From the NCBI RefSeq assembly GCF_020531845.1, contig NZ_JAJAVF010000005.1, forward strand, positions 209,128 through 273,127: a DNA stretch of 64,000 nt. The letters run 5' to 3'. The stretch comes from Methylobacillus methanolivorans. GTDB taxonomy: Bacteria; Pseudomonadota; Gammaproteobacteria; Burkholderiales; Methylophilaceae. The notes under the pieces were generated by a model. It saw nothing but the letters and a program-made list of their open reading frames with translations. It was not told the origin of the DNA and did not search any database. Position 1 is the first letter of the stretch. Each line of letters opens with the position of its first letter. Of this stretch, positions 20,980 through 30,069 are shown piece by piece. A program made the translations under genes and the position numbers.

Positions 20980-21573
20980 ATGAATGACCTTCACACCCGC
21001 ATTACCGCACATTTTGAAGAAAGCGGACACCTCAAGCTTGAGCTAGCCGAACTGCTGGCCACGCCCATTGCCAACTCTGCAGAATTAATTGTTCAAGCGC
21101 TCCTCAATGAGAAAAAGATTCTCGCCTGCGGCAATGGTGGCTCCGCCTCGAATGCACAATACTTTGCATCTCGCATGCTCAACCGCTATGTGCATGAGCG
21201 TCCCGGATTAGCCGCCATTGCATTGCCTGCCGACATTTCAACCCTGACATCGATTGCTAACGACAATCACTTTGAGCAGGTTTTTGCGCGGCAGATCACG
21301 GCACTCGGCCATCACGGAGACATCCTGCTGGCCCTGAGCACCAGCGGCAACTCCAAGAATATCCTGCACGCCATCTCCGCAGCCAAGGAAGCAGGCATGC
21401 ACGTCATCGCCTTTAGCGGCGGGGATGGTGGCGAGCTCGTGGAACTTCTGACAGAAGAAGATATCCATATCGGGGTGCCGCACGAGCACCCTGCTAGAGT
21501 CCAGGAAGTTTATATGTTGACCCTGCATTGCATCTGCGATGCCATTGATTGTCTTTTGTTAGGAGTGAATTAA
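20980..21573 (+). CDS. diaA: SIS-domain protein DiaA (DnaA initiator-associating) / GmhA-like
   Basis: A 197-aa sugar-isomerase-fold protein. In E. coli, DiaA at this locus binds DnaA and promotes initiation at oriC; it is homologous to sedoheptulose-7-phosphate isomerase GmhA. The SIS motifs ILACGNGGSASNAQYFAS and LLALSTSGNSKNIL are clear. Synteny with yraN and dolP favours DiaA over GmhA, but sequence alone does not fully separate the two. Confidence 0.85.
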   Translation: MNDLHTRITAHFEESGHLKLELAELLATPIANSAELIVQALLNEKKILACGNGGSASNAQYFASRMLNRYVHERPGLAAIALPADISTLTSIANDNHFEQVFARQITALGHHGDILLALSTSGNSKNILHAISAAKEAGMHVIAFSGGDGGELVELLTEEDIHIGVPHEHPARVQEVYMLTLHCICDAIDCLLLGVN

Positions 21574-21574
21574 T

Positions 21575-22159
21575 ATGCGCGCACTTTCCCGCTTACCACT
21601 AGCCCCTTTATTCCTGGCGCTGGCCTTATCTACTCAGCTTGCCGCTTGCGTGCCCGCCGTCATTGGCGGCGCAGCGGCTGGCGGCGCCATGGCTGCCGAC
21701 CGCAGAACTTCTGGCATTTATATCGAAGACCAGAACATAGAACTCAAGGCCTCTCACGCCGTCAAGCAAGAACTTGGGGAAAAGAACAACATCACGGTCA
21801 CCAGTTACAACCGCAATGTCTTGCTTACTGGTGAAGCTGTAGATGCAGCCAGCAAGGAAGCTGCTGAAAAAGCCGTGCGCACTGTCGATAACGTACGCAA
21901 TATCACCAATGAGATCGTGATTGATACCAAGAGTACCTTTAGCGAGCGCAACAATGACACCTACATCACCTCCAAGGTGAAAGCACGTATGGTGAAGGAA
22001 AATCGCTTCCCCTCTAACTATGTCAAAGTGGTGACAGAAGCGACAACCGTGTTCCTACTAGGCATTGTGACCAAGCAAGAGGCTGAAGATGCCGTAGACA
22101 TTGCGCGTAGCACCAGCGGCGTAGGCAAGGTCGTCAAGGTATTTGAATATATCGACTAA
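21575..22159 (+). CDS. dolP: Outer-membrane lipoprotein with two BON domains (DolP/YraP-like)
   Basis: A 194-aa lipoprotein whose signal peptide ends in an LAAC lipobox (cysteine at about residue 25), followed by a glycine/alanine-rich linker and two BON domains (about residues 45-120 and 125-192). E. coli DolP supports outer-membrane integrity and localises to the division site. It starts 1 bp after the diaA stop, so it is in the same operon. Confidence 0.9.
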   Translation: MRALSRLPLAPLFLALALSTQLAACVPAVIGGAAAGGAMAADRRTSGIYIEDQNIELKASHAVKQELGEKNNITVTSYNRNVLLTGEAVDAASKEAAEKAVRTVDNVRNITNEIVIDTKSTFSERNNDTYITSKVKARMVKENRFPSNYVKVVTEATTVFLLGIVTKQEAEDAVDIARSTSGVGKVVKVFEYID

Positions 22160-22176
22160 GCAAGGCATCGCACTGC

Positions 22177-22208
22177 CACCCAATCAGCCCGTGCGGCTCG
22201 ATTGGGTG
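22177..22208 (+). terminator. Strong hairpin after dolP, probable terminator without a T-tract
   Basis: CACCCAATC and GATTGGGTG pair as a 9-bp stem, and an inner AGCC/GGCT extends it. No uridine run follows, so it may terminate with Rho or act as an mRNA-stabilising 3' structure. Confidence 0.5.
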
Positions 22209-22248
22209 CTAGAATGACCTATAAGATTGAGCGAATGGTTATATAAGC

Positions 22249-22557
22249 ATGAGCACGACAGAAAAATCAGGCATCAACGAAATCATCATTCAAGGCTTAA
22301 CCCGTGCTGGCAAGCCTTTCCGCCCCAGTGACTGGGTAGATAGAATGTGCAGCACCTACGCCAGCTTCGGCGCAGATCGCAAGTTGCGTTACTCCCCTTA
22401 TCTCAAACCTCGCGTTATCGAAGGTGTGCGCTGCTTGGCTGTCGACCTGAAGCTCAAGGATACAAACCCTGAAGGCTTCAACCAACTCATGCATTTTGTC
22501 GATGAGAACCAGCTCAATGTACTGGATGCCGACGGCAACAGCATCTCTGCGCCATAA
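22249..22557 (+). CDS. DUF3579 family protein
   Basis: A 102-aa cytosolic protein resembling the DUF3579 family found mainly in betaproteobacteria, with the pattern FRPSDWVDRMCSTYASFG, a run of basic residues with RYSPYLKP, then CLAVDLKLKDTNPEGF. No function is known and no catalytic motif is apparent. It stands alone between the dolP hairpin and a 126-bp gap before the next gene. Family assignment is from recalled sequence pattern. Confidence 0.75.
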   Translation: MSTTEKSGINEIIIQGLTRAGKPFRPSDWVDRMCSTYASFGADRKLRYSPYLKPRVIEGVRCLAVDLKLKDTNPEGFNQLMHFVDENQLNVLDADGNSISAP

Positions 22558-22683
22558 ATATTCTCAGACAGTCCACCACTTATAGGTAACAAGCTGGTAA
22601 AGCGCCACAGGCTTTATTCAGGCAGTGACAAAACAACCAAGACTAATTACCATCCCCACTTTAAAGGGGATTAAGATGAGGGG

Positions 22684-24219
22684 ATGGTCTTGAATTTGAA
22701 TGTACCAGTGCTGGTGGATCATCCACTCATTGTCGCGGAGACAAGGCCAGCCAAGATTATCAAGTTCCTGAACGCGCTCCCGGTCACCAATATTCTGGAA
22801 ACCTCCCAAGCGTTGCAAGAAGAGCTGGAAATCCTGAATAGGCAAAAGGTTGCAGCGGATACCCGGATCAAAGCGCTAGAAACTTACCGCCCGGCGATCA
22901 TCTCAACCACGGAGTCGCTTGCTAGCCACTACTGCAACGCGCCGCTCCCTCTCCCTGAGCAAGAAAAGCAATATGCGGCCTTAGCCAACACCTTGTGGAC
23001 AGAAATGGCCTACGGCTACAAGCTTGCCCTGCTTGACTTTGAAGCCAAGCTGTTCAAATTTGGCGGCACTAAACCCATTGCACTGTGCCTGCATCGCATA
23101 CTGGATGCCTTGCGCATGCAGCTCGAGATTTATTATGAAACCTACCGTGCGCAACCTCCTTCGCTCTGGGGTGAATTGCACCAAGTGTATTCTTTTACCG
23201 TACAACGCGAGCTAGAAACCAGTACGGTTGAAGATTCAGTACGTCATCAACTCCTGCCGATCAGCCATATTTACAAGCAAGCTCTCTTGCTCAGCCTGGC
23301 CGACCCGCAACATCTCTCCCAGCGAGACATCAAGTTAACCTGCGACTACATTACCCGATTCGCACATCTCACCCAGCTACAACGCCCTGAGACCATTGAA
23401 AACCCAGCGGCTATTTTTCTGATCTCCAGCAACCGGGATAAACCACCCGTACCCCTAGGAAAACGCTTGCGCAAAGTCGACGAAGAACAAGATTTCTTCT
23501 TATTGACTATGGATCTAGCGCGCCAGATCCATCAACACATCAAACAAGGCCAGCTTGGCCCATTCCCGGCAGAAGCTGGCTTGCCAGAAAGCGCAAGCCA
23601 GCCACGCTATCAGGATTTGCTGACCTATTTACTGCGTCATTGGGGAGCATCTCCCAAGCGAATTTTCACGCGCACACCGAAGAATGATGGCATTGAGCTG
23701 GCGATTGGTTTACCAGCATTACATCACACACTCATCACCAAGAACCTGTCCACCTCAGACAACATCCCTGGCAAGCTGCCTCGCAATTCACGCTGGCAAG
23801 CACTCAACATCAGCGCGGGCGGTATGGCCTTGCGTAAACTTCCAGCGGCGGAAGCACACTTACATATTGGTGACTTGGTCGGTGTAAGAATCAGCCATAC
23901 CACGCACTGGGCAATTGGTGTGTTGCGTTGGGCAAGCCATACTGAGAATCGCCATCTCGATATCGGCATTCAGCTCTTAGCGCCAGAAGCCAAGCCTATC
24001 AACATGCAGACGGAAGATAACGGCACGGTGCCCTTGTTCTTATTGCCCGAAATACCTACGCTCAAGCAGTCACCCTCCCTGATTGGCGCACCGGGCACTT
24101 ACGGCCCGGCAAAAAACATAGAGCTGCTGCTTGAAGATGGGAGCCATCAACGCGTGATGATTACGCGTCTGATCGAGCGCACCAATCAATTTGATCACTT
24201 TCAGTTCAGCGCTGTATAA
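22684..24219 (+). CDS. Large cytosolic protein with a C-terminal PilZ-like domain
   Basis: A 511-aa protein without signal peptide or membrane segments. The first 350 or so residues are mostly helical and not recognised. From about residue 365 the sequence (PRNSRWQALNISAGGMALRK, then HIGDLVGVRI and LDIGIQLL) looks like a PilZ domain, including the N-x-S-x-x-G motif that binds c-di-GMP; the preceding arginine motif is only partly conserved. A GAGGGG ribosome binding site precedes the ATG closely. It converges on an EAL phosphodiesterase, making a c-di-GMP role plausible but unproven. Confidence 0.65.
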   Translation: MVLNLNVPVLVDHPLIVAETRPAKIIKFLNALPVTNILETSQALQEELEILNRQKVAADTRIKALETYRPAIISTTESLASHYCNAPLPLPEQEKQYAALANTLWTEMAYGYKLALLDFEAKLFKFGGTKPIALCLHRILDALRMQLEIYYETYRAQPPSLWGELHQVYSFTVQRELETSTVEDSVRHQLLPISHIYKQALLLSLADPQHLSQRDIKLTCDYITRFAHLTQLQRPETIENPAAIFLISSNRDKPPVPLGKRLRKVDEEQDFFLLTMDLARQIHQHIKQGQLGPFPAEAGLPESASQPRYQDLLTYLLRHWGASPKRIFTRTPKNDGIELAIGLPALHHTLITKNLSTSDNIPGKLPRNSRWQALNISAGGMALRKLPAAEAHLHIGDLVGVRISHTTHWAIGVLRWASHTENRHLDIGIQLLAPEAKPINMQTEDNGTVPLFLLPEIPTLKQSPSLIGAPGTYGPAKNIELLLEDGSHQRVMITRLIERTNQFDHFQFSAV

Positions 24220-24266
24220 GCACTCTAATTAAGCACCAGCATAGTGCGTCGCTATGGGTTGGCGCA

Positions 24267-25526
24267 CTATTTCACGCCACCGACCTCGTCACTCCAGTTA
24301 AAATCAAAACACAGTACGCTAATCTCGCCATGTAACACCACGGCCATGGATAACGTGACACACAACTTACCTGTCGCAATCGAAAGATAGGGGCGCGTCA
24401 TCTGCAATGATCCAGGGTTTTGCAAGGCGCGGCGCAAATATGGACGACGCAACCATACCGCCCCTCGCCCATCTGCAAGCGGTTGATAACAACGATCTGT
24501 CACATGCCTAGCACTATCCGCCAGGCAACTTGCCCCAAGCTGTACCCCTTGCTGATCAAGAATGTAGCACCGATCTGCACCCCTCAACCCCAAGAGTTCG
24601 CCAAATGCTTGCTCCTGCACTTTACCCGCCTGCAATTGAGCGACTGCCTGTACAAAAGCGCTACGATAATAGGCTAGACACTTTTGGGTGGAATCCAGCG
24701 CCGACGAAGCCTGATAGCGCTCAAACAAAGACAATATCTTACCTTCACTATGGGACTCATCAAGCGTATGAGCAGGCATGCCAAAATAATGCCCTTGCAC
24801 CAGATCAACATCGGTCTCCATGGCAACCATGGCCTCTTCCAAGGTTTCTATCCCCTCGATAAGCACCAGACTGCCTGCCTCATGGATCAGGGATACGATA
24901 CCAGGCAACAAGCGCCGTGCCATTGGCTTTTGCATCGCCTGCACAATCATTGAGCGATCCAGCTTGACGATATCTGGGGCAAGCCGCCAAATGCGCTCGA
25001 AGTTGGATTGCCCCGCGCCAAAATCATCGATCGCAACTAGGCATCCCAGGTCTTTGTAGAAGCCCACCGACTCCGATAATTGAAGCTCATCGTCAATCGC
25101 CCCTTCCATAATTTCCACAACGACCCGCTCAGGCGGCATATTATTTTCTTCAAGCAACTGCCTGAAAAACGCACCATATTGCTTTCCCTGCACGATCACG
25201 CGAGGATCGACATTCAAGAACAGCCACTCTACGCCATCGCGCCCCATGCTACAAAAATTACGCAAATGCAGCGCACGTGACAATCGATCCAAATGCACGA
25301 TGCTCGCTTCATCGCGAGCCAGGGAAAATATCTGGTAAGGTGAAACCTGCCTACGCCCATCAATGGCACGCAACAAACCCTCATAGCCAACGATACGGCA
25401 ATGCGACAAGCTATAAATGGGCTGAAAAGCACTATACAACTTCACATGCTCATAAGTCGCGAATACCTTGCCGTGCTCTCCAGGCTCATCCAGGAATTGA
25501 AACTTGCCTGTCGCGTTTTCGGTCAT
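24267..25526 (-). CDS. EAL-domain cyclic-di-GMP phosphodiesterase
   Basis: A 419-aa cytosolic protein. The EAL domain (about residues 28-255) has what is needed for catalysis: E in YEGLLR, N in FLNVDP, E in VVVEIME, the paired aspartates in AIDDFGAGQSNF, K in DIVKLDRS, E in LIEGIET and Q in VQGHYFG. It should therefore hydrolyse c-di-GMP to pGpG. The C-terminal 150 or so residues look like a YkuI-type or Cache/PAS-like sensor fold (ILDQQGVQLG). No GGDEF domain is present. An ATAGTGCG/CGCACTAT hairpin (24242-24271) separates it from the convergent PilZ-like gene. Confidence 0.9.
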   Translation of the reverse strand: MTENATGKFQFLDEPGEHGKVFATYEHVKLYSAFQPIYSLSHCRIVGYEGLLRAIDGRRQVSPYQIFSLARDEASIVHLDRLSRALHLRNFCSMGRDGVEWLFLNVDPRVIVQGKQYGAFFRQLLEENNMPPERVVVEIMEGAIDDELQLSESVGFYKDLGCLVAIDDFGAGQSNFERIWRLAPDIVKLDRSMIVQAMQKPMARRLLPGIVSLIHEAGSLVLIEGIETLEEAMVAMETDVDLVQGHYFGMPAHTLDESHSEGKILSLFERYQASSALDSTQKCLAYYRSAFVQAVAQLQAGKVQEQAFGELLGLRGADRCYILDQQGVQLGASCLADSARHVTDRCYQPLADGRGAVWLRRPYLRRALQNPGSLQMTRPYLSIATGKLCVTLSMAVVLHGEISVLCFDFNWSDEVGGVK

Positions 25527-25733
25527 TTATGAAGCCCTGTCGTGATGGATTAAGCGATTTCTGCACTATAGATCACAAAAATCCATGCATCCCAGCAATA
25601 TCTATGCCTGATTCAATACTTCACTTGCAGGATTTTTTTCGCTAGGATAGCGAAATTACTTGGCACTCTCCGCCAATATCAAGCTGGCTAATGCAATGTA
25701 TCCAGCATAACCAAACCATCACTAGAGGTTCAA

Positions 25734-26060
25734 ATGAGCGAACATATTACCCACATCAGCGACGATACTTTTGATCAGGAAGTCCTGCAATCCCAGGTAC
25801 CTGTGCTGGTAGACTACTGGGCAGAATGGTGTGGTCCCTGCAAAATGATAGCGCCAATTCTGGACGAAATTTCCAAAGAGTATGCTGATCGCTTAAAGAT
25901 CGCCAAGCTCAATATCGACGAAAACCAAAATACGCCACCTAAATATGGCATTCGCGGCATCCCCACTCTGATGTTGTTCAAGAACGGCAATGTGGAAGCG
26001 ACAAAAGTGGGCGCACTTTCCAAATCCCAATTGACAGCATTTATTGACAGCAATATCTAA
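25734..26060 (+). CDS. trxA: Thioredoxin 1
   Basis: A 108-aa thioredoxin with the canonical WCGPCK active site, the buried DYWAEW aspartate and the cis-proline motif RGIPT. It is the general dithiol donor for ribonucleotide reductase, methionine sulfoxide reductases and peroxiredoxins, possibly including the one in this window. A possible ribosome binding site (GAGG, in CTAGAGGTTCAA) precedes the ATG. It stands upstream of rho, a common proteobacterial arrangement. Confidence 0.98.
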   Translation: MSEHITHISDDTFDQEVLQSQVPVLVDYWAEWCGPCKMIAPILDEISKEYADRLKIAKLNIDENQNTPPKYGIRGIPTLMLFKNGNVEATKVGALSKSQLTAFIDSNI

Positions 26061-26074
26061 TAGCGCTACCCTGG

Positions 26075-26126
26075 CGCCAGGTTCCATCTAATAGCTTAAA
26101 GCACCACTCGCCACAGGAACCTGGCG
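26075..26126 (+). repeat. Perfect 11-bp inverted repeat between trxA and rho
   Basis: CGCCAGGTTCC at 26075-26085 and GGAACCTGGCG at 26116-26126 are perfect complements separated by 30 bp. There is no T-tract, so it is either a terminator relying on Rho or a structured part of the rho leader, where attenuation is known in E. coli. Confidence 0.55.
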
Positions 26127-26187
26127 GTCATCCTTCAAACAATCCCCGTTTTACAGCACTTCTGATTTCCAACGAGCCTTCCCAAAT

Positions 26188-27447
26188 ATGCATTTATCAG
26201 ACTTGAAGCACCTCCCTGTCACTGAACTAGTCGAAATGGCCATCGCCAATGAGATTGAAGGCGCAAGCCGCATGCGCAAACAGGACTTGATCTTTGCCAT
26301 ATTGAAGAACAAGGCCAAGAAAGGTGACAGCATCTTCGGCGACGGCACCCTGGAAGTATTGCAAGACGGCTTTGGCTTCCTGCGCTCCCCCGATACCTCG
26401 TACCTTGCCGGGCCTGATGACATTTATGTCTCGCCTTCGCAAATCCGCCGCTTTAACCTGCATACCGGGGATACGATTCAGGGCGAGATTCGCACACCCA
26501 AAGATGGCGAACGCTACTTTGCCTTGGTCAAAGTAGACAGCGTCAATGGCGAAGCGCCGGAGAACAGCAAACACAAGATACTGTTTGAGAACCTGACACC
26601 GCTCTTCCCGACCAAGCCATTAGTGCTGGAGCGTGATATTCGCGGTGAAGAAAATATTACGGGTCGTGTCATCGATATGATCGCACCGATCGGCAAAGGC
26701 CAGCGTGCACTACTGGTCGCACCGCCGAAATCAGGCAAAACAGTCATGATGCAGCATATTGCACATGCCATTACGGCCAACCATCCAGACGTGGTATTGA
26801 TTGTACTGATGATCGACGAACGCCCAGAAGAAGTCACCGAAATGACTCGCTCCGTCAAGGGTGAGGTCGTGGCCTCCACCTTCGACGAACCAGCAACCCG
26901 CCACGTGCAAGTCGCTGAGATGGTGCTGGAAAAAGCCAAGCGCCTGGTGGAACATAAGAAAGACGTCGTCATCCTGCTCGACTCCATCACCCGTCTTGCA
27001 CGCGCCTATAACACTGTGGTGCCAGCTTCAGGCAAGGTACTCACTGGTGGCGTGGATGCCAATGCGCTTCAACGTCCAAAACGCTTTTTCGGTGCTGCAC
27101 GTAATATTGAAGAAGGTGGCTCCCTCACGATCATTGGCACCGCCTTGGTGGATACCGGCTCGCGTATGGACGACGTGATCTACGAAGAATTCAAGGGTAC
27201 CGGTAATTCCGAATTGCACCTTGATCGTCGCATGGCCGAAAAACGTATTTACCCTGCCATCAATGTCAATAAATCCGGTACTCGCCGTGAAGAGTTGCTC
27301 ATCGAAAAAGACGTATTGCAGAAGATTTGGGTACTCCGCAAATTGCTCTACCCCATGGATGACCTGGAGGCGATTGAGTTCCTGCTCGACAAGTTGAAGG
27401 CCACCAAGAACAACGCAGACTTCTTCGACTCCATGCGCAGAGGCTAA
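26188..27447 (+). CDS. rho: Transcription termination factor Rho
   Basis: Hexameric RNA-dependent ATPase/helicase that terminates transcription. The 419-aa protein has the N-terminal helical cap ([18 protein letters not shown]), the cold-shock-like RNA-binding domain (GFGFLRSP and [12 protein letters not shown]), Walker [16 protein letters not shown] at about residue 177, Walker [17 protein letters not shown], and the Q/R-loop region. No lineage-specific insert is present; length matches the E. coli protein. Confidence 0.98.
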   Translation: MHLSDLKHLPVTELVEMAIANEIEGASRMRKQDLIFAILKNKAKKGDSIFGDGTLEVLQDGFGFLRSPDTSYLAGPDDIYVSPSQIRRFNLHTGDTIQGEIRTPKDGERYFALVKVDSVNGEAPENSKHKILFENLTPLFPTKPLVLERDIRGEENITGRVIDMIAPIGKGQRALLVAPPKSGKTVMMQHIAHAITANHPDVVLIVLMIDERPEEVTEMTRSVKGEVVASTFDEPATRHVQVAEMVLEKAKRLVEHKKDVVILLDSITRLARAYNTVVPASGKVLTGGVDANALQRPKRFFGAARNIEEGGSLTIIGTALVDTGSRMDDVIYEEFKGTGNSELHLDRRMAEKRIYPAINVNKSGTRREELLIEKDVLQKIWVLRKLLYPMDDLEAIEFLLDKLKATKNNADFFDSMRRG

Positions 27448-27458
27448 TATATGAGTAT

Positions 27459-27501
27459 CAGCCTGTCGAGATTTGCAATTTCTTGACAGGCTGCATATAA
27501 T
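27459..27501 (+). promoter_or_regulatory. rpmE promoter superimposed on a 9-bp hairpin
   Basis: TTGCAA (27473-27478), a 17-bp spacer and TATAAT (27496-27501) form a near-consensus sigma70 promoter about 70 bp before the rpmE ATG. The same stretch holds CAGCCTGTC (27459-27467) and GACAGGCTG (27485-27493), a perfect inverted repeat that could end rho transcripts; it lacks a T-run. Confidence 0.65.
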
Positions 27502-27573
27502 GCTCCCCTTTCCTGCTTGGCAGGACCCTACACTGGCTCGCCGCACAAACCGGCAATATAGAGGTAAAACATT

Positions 27574-27816
27574 ATGAAACCTGGCATTCACCCAGATTAC
27601 CGCGAAGTTGTGTTTCAGGACATCGGTGCTGATTTCAGCTTCCTGACACGCTCCACTATCGCTGCAAAAGAAACCATCAAATGGACAGATGGCAAAGAAT
27701 ACCCACTGATCAAGATTGAAGTTTCTTCTCAATCCCACCCATTCTATACTGGCAAGCAGAAGATTCTTGACACCGCTGGTCGTGTTGAGAAGTTTCGTCA
27801 GAAATACGGCATGTAA
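27574..27816 (+). CDS. rpmE2: 50S ribosomal protein L31, type B
   Basis: An 80-aa ribosomal protein with the type B signature: [14 protein letters not shown], central HPFYTGKQK and no zinc-binding cysteines. Type B (YkgM-like) L31 usually replaces the zinc form when zinc is scarce, but in many betaproteobacteria it appears to be the standard copy next to rho. It has its own promoter and terminator. Confidence 0.96.
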   Translation: MKPGIHPDYREVVFQDIGADFSFLTRSTIAAKETIKWTDGKEYPLIKIEVSSQSHPFYTGKQKILDTAGRVEKFRQKYGM

Positions 27817-27837
27817 CCCAAAGGGTAATATGTTGTA

Positions 27838-27871
27838 CAAAAAGGCAGCCTGGGCTGCCTTTTTTGTTTTT
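27838..27871 (+). terminator. Rho-independent terminator of rpmE2
   Basis: A GGCAGCC/GGCTGCC stem flanked by an A-run upstream and TTTTTTG TTTTT downstream lies 25 bp past the stop codon, a textbook intrinsic terminator. Confidence 0.9.
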
Positions 27872-27935
27872 CCCAGCATCATGATCTAAGCGATTAAAAT
27901 GCATAGGCATTACCGACCGAAACTAAAGGATATTC

Positions 27936-29594
27936 ATGGCATTCGAGCTTGAGCACGATTGGCAAGCACACTTGGCAACTCCACGCGCACGAGTAGGTGA
28001 GCGCGCCAAGACTCATCTGCTGATATTGCTCTGTGTGGCCTGGATATTCCTGGGTTTGGTCGGGCACGAACCATGGAAGCCAGATGAGGCTCAAACCATC
28101 AGCATCGTCAAGAACATGGTACAAGGCCAAGGTTTGCTTGTGCCCGTTGCCGCAGGACAGCAAAGCATAGAATATCCACCGCTTTACTACTGGAGCGCAG
28201 CAGCCAGTGGCAAACTACTCTCTGGCATTCTCCCACTCCATGATGCTGCACGGTTGATCAACAGCCTGTGGATGACCATTACCTTGCTCATGGTAGGCAT
28301 GCTGGGTCGTGAACTATGGGGTGTAGGCATAGGCCGCCAAATCACCTTTATCTTTATCGCCTCCATCGGCCTCATTGCCTCATCGCACCTATTGATGCCA
28401 CAAGTAGCCTCCCTGGCGGGCCTGTCAATGGCGTTGTATGCATTAGCACTAGCTAAACGTCGCCCCTTGAGAGCGGCAGCATTACTCGGCTCGGGAATCG
28501 GCATCAGCTTTCTGGCCACCGGGGTTGCGAGCGCGCTCATCGTACTCATCACCATGGCACTATTGCCCATCTTGTTCGCCCAATGGCGCAGCAAAAGCTT
28601 CGCCATTGTAGCTATATTGAGCTTGATGGTCGCAAGCCCCTGGCTACTTACCTGGCCATGGCTACTGTTCAACGCTGAGCCTGGCCATTTCAATAACTGG
28701 TGGCAAGATAGCATGCGCGGCTCAGCCACCATCAACCACCCTTATATCATGCGCACCTTACTCTGGTACGCTTGGCCAGCATTGCCTATTGCCGCGTGGG
28801 GAACATGGCGCTACCGGGCAAACTTGCTAAACAAGCCGAAGATGCAGTTACTTTTGGTATTTTCTGCTGCCAGTTTCGTGATCATTGGGTTGATGTTTGA
28901 GCGTCGTGAAATTCAGATTCTGCCACTCTTGCTTCCACTTGCTGTACTAGCCGGAGGCAGCGTAGAAACATTGCGACGTGGCGCTGCTGGCGCACTGGAT
29001 TGGTTTGGCCTGCTGCTGTTCGGCATGATGGGATCACTGATCTGGCTGGGTTGGTTCGCCATGCTCACAGGCACTCCCGCCAAGATCGCAGAACGCATGC
29101 AGTTTCTTGCAGCCACTCAAGAAGCACATCTAAATATCCTCGCACTAGCAGCAGCGCTAACAGTCACCATCATCTGGTTATTTGTTGTCGCCAATAGCAA
29201 ACGCTCAAATCGTGGTGCATTAACCAACTGGGCCGTAGGCATGACCATGGCATGGGGCTTATTGATGACATTGTGGCTACCGTGGATAGATAACGCCCGT
29301 AGCTACAAGAATGTATTTGAAGACCTGAGCAAGGCCATGCCTGCCGAATACTCATGTATCAATAGCTATGGCATCGGCATGGCACAAACTGCCCTGCTTG
29401 ATTATTACACCGACCTAGTGATCCAACCACAGAGCGCCCCGGCAAGCCACAACCCAGCTTGCGATCTTTATCTGATTCAAGATGATAGTCGCCATGCCAG
29501 CTTGACACCAGGTGACAACTGGCAACTGATATGGTCGGGCAATCGTGCACTAGACAGGCGCGAGAGTTTCCATCTGTTTGTACGTCGTGAGTAA
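27936..29594 (+). CDS. ArnT-like membrane glycosyltransferase (GT-C, PMT family)
   Basis: A 552-aa polytopic membrane protein with roughly a dozen hydrophobic helices. The first periplasmic loop has the motif GHEPWKPDEAQ, matching the Asp-Glu catalytic motif of ArnT/PMT enzymes that move sugars from undecaprenyl phosphate carriers onto lipid A or proteins, followed by YPPLYYWSAAASGKL. The acceptor and sugar cannot be told from sequence. No arn operon surrounds it; it lies alone between rpmE2 and the molybdenum genes. Confidence 0.85.
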   Translation: MAFELEHDWQAHLATPRARVGERAKTHLLILLCVAWIFLGLVGHEPWKPDEAQTISIVKNMVQGQGLLVPVAAGQQSIEYPPLYYWSAAASGKLLSGILPLHDAARLINSLWMTITLLMVGMLGRELWGVGIGRQITFIFIASIGLIASSHLLMPQVASLAGLSMALYALALAKRRPLRAAALLGSGIGISFLATGVASALIVLITMALLPILFAQWRSKSFAIVAILSLMVASPWLLTWPWLLFNAEPGHFNNWWQDSMRGSATINHPYIMRTLLWYAWPALPIAAWGTWRYRANLLNKPKMQLLLVFSAASFVIIGLMFERREIQILPLLLPLAVLAGGSVETLRRGAAGALDWFGLLLFGMMGSLIWLGWFAMLTGTPAKIAERMQFLAATQEAHLNILALAAALTVTIIWLFVVANSKRSNRGALTNWAVGMTMAWGLLMTLWLPWIDNARSYKNVFEDLSKAMPAEYSCINSYGIGMAQTALLDYYTDLVIQPQSAPASHNPACDLYLIQDDSRHASLTPGDNWQLIWSGNRALDRRESFHLFVRRE

Positions 29595-29598
29595 ACCC

Positions 29599-29946
29599 TT
29601 AAAGTGGCTGTAACATTGACGCCAACGCCTCTGCATCCTGGGCAATACTCAGGTTGGCTTTAGCCTCCATCGCACGATACCGCGTCAGCACATCAAGGCC
29701 AAATGGTGTCACCCTGGCACCACCGCCGTGGCTACCTCCTGTTGCCGTTGCCACCAGCGGCTCACGAAAACTCTTATTCATGGCATCCACCAGGTCCCAA
29801 GCGCGCTTGTAAGACATGCCCATGGCGCGGGCACCTGCTGATATCGAACCACTTTGATTGATCGCTTCGAGCAAGTCCGCCTTGCCTGGGCCAATGGCAA
29901 CCAGGTGCTGATAAGGCAGACGAATCTTGATGCTAATGGCGCTCAT
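29599..29946 (-). CDS. ModE-like winged-helix DNA-binding protein (no TOBE domain)
   Basis: A 115-aa protein matching the N-terminal LysR-type helix-turn-helix of ModE: GKADLLEAINQSGSISAGARAMGMSYKRAWDLVDAMN (about residues 21-57), then TGGSHGGGARVTPFG. Full ModE is about 260 aa with two molybdate-binding TOBE domains, absent here, so molybdate sensing must occur elsewhere or not at all. It is divergent from moaA, and regulation of the molybdenum cofactor genes is a reasonable inference. Confidence 0.88.
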   Translation of the reverse strand: MSAISIKIRLPYQHLVAIGPGKADLLEAINQSGSISAGARAMGMSYKRAWDLVDAMNKSFREPLVATATGGSHGGGARVTPFGLDVLTRYRAMEAKANLSIAQDAEALASMLQPL

Positions 29947-30069
29947 GTGGAATTTTCACCTCTGCTTGCAGTCATAGAGACAGACTGCAATCCATATTGT
30001 TTGTATTGACTGAAGGACTTACAATCCACGCATCTTATCGCATCCAACCTGGGCCTGAAATAGCTGCCA

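Noticed and set aside
25637..25655. TTTCGCTA/TAGCGAAA hairpin upstream of trxA
   Set aside because: Perfect but short; the T-run precedes rather than follows it on the plus strand, so a terminator call is not supported.
27028..27882. 284-codon minus-strand frame over rho and rpmE2
   Set aside because: Antisense shadow of two certain genes; composition is a mirror of their codons.
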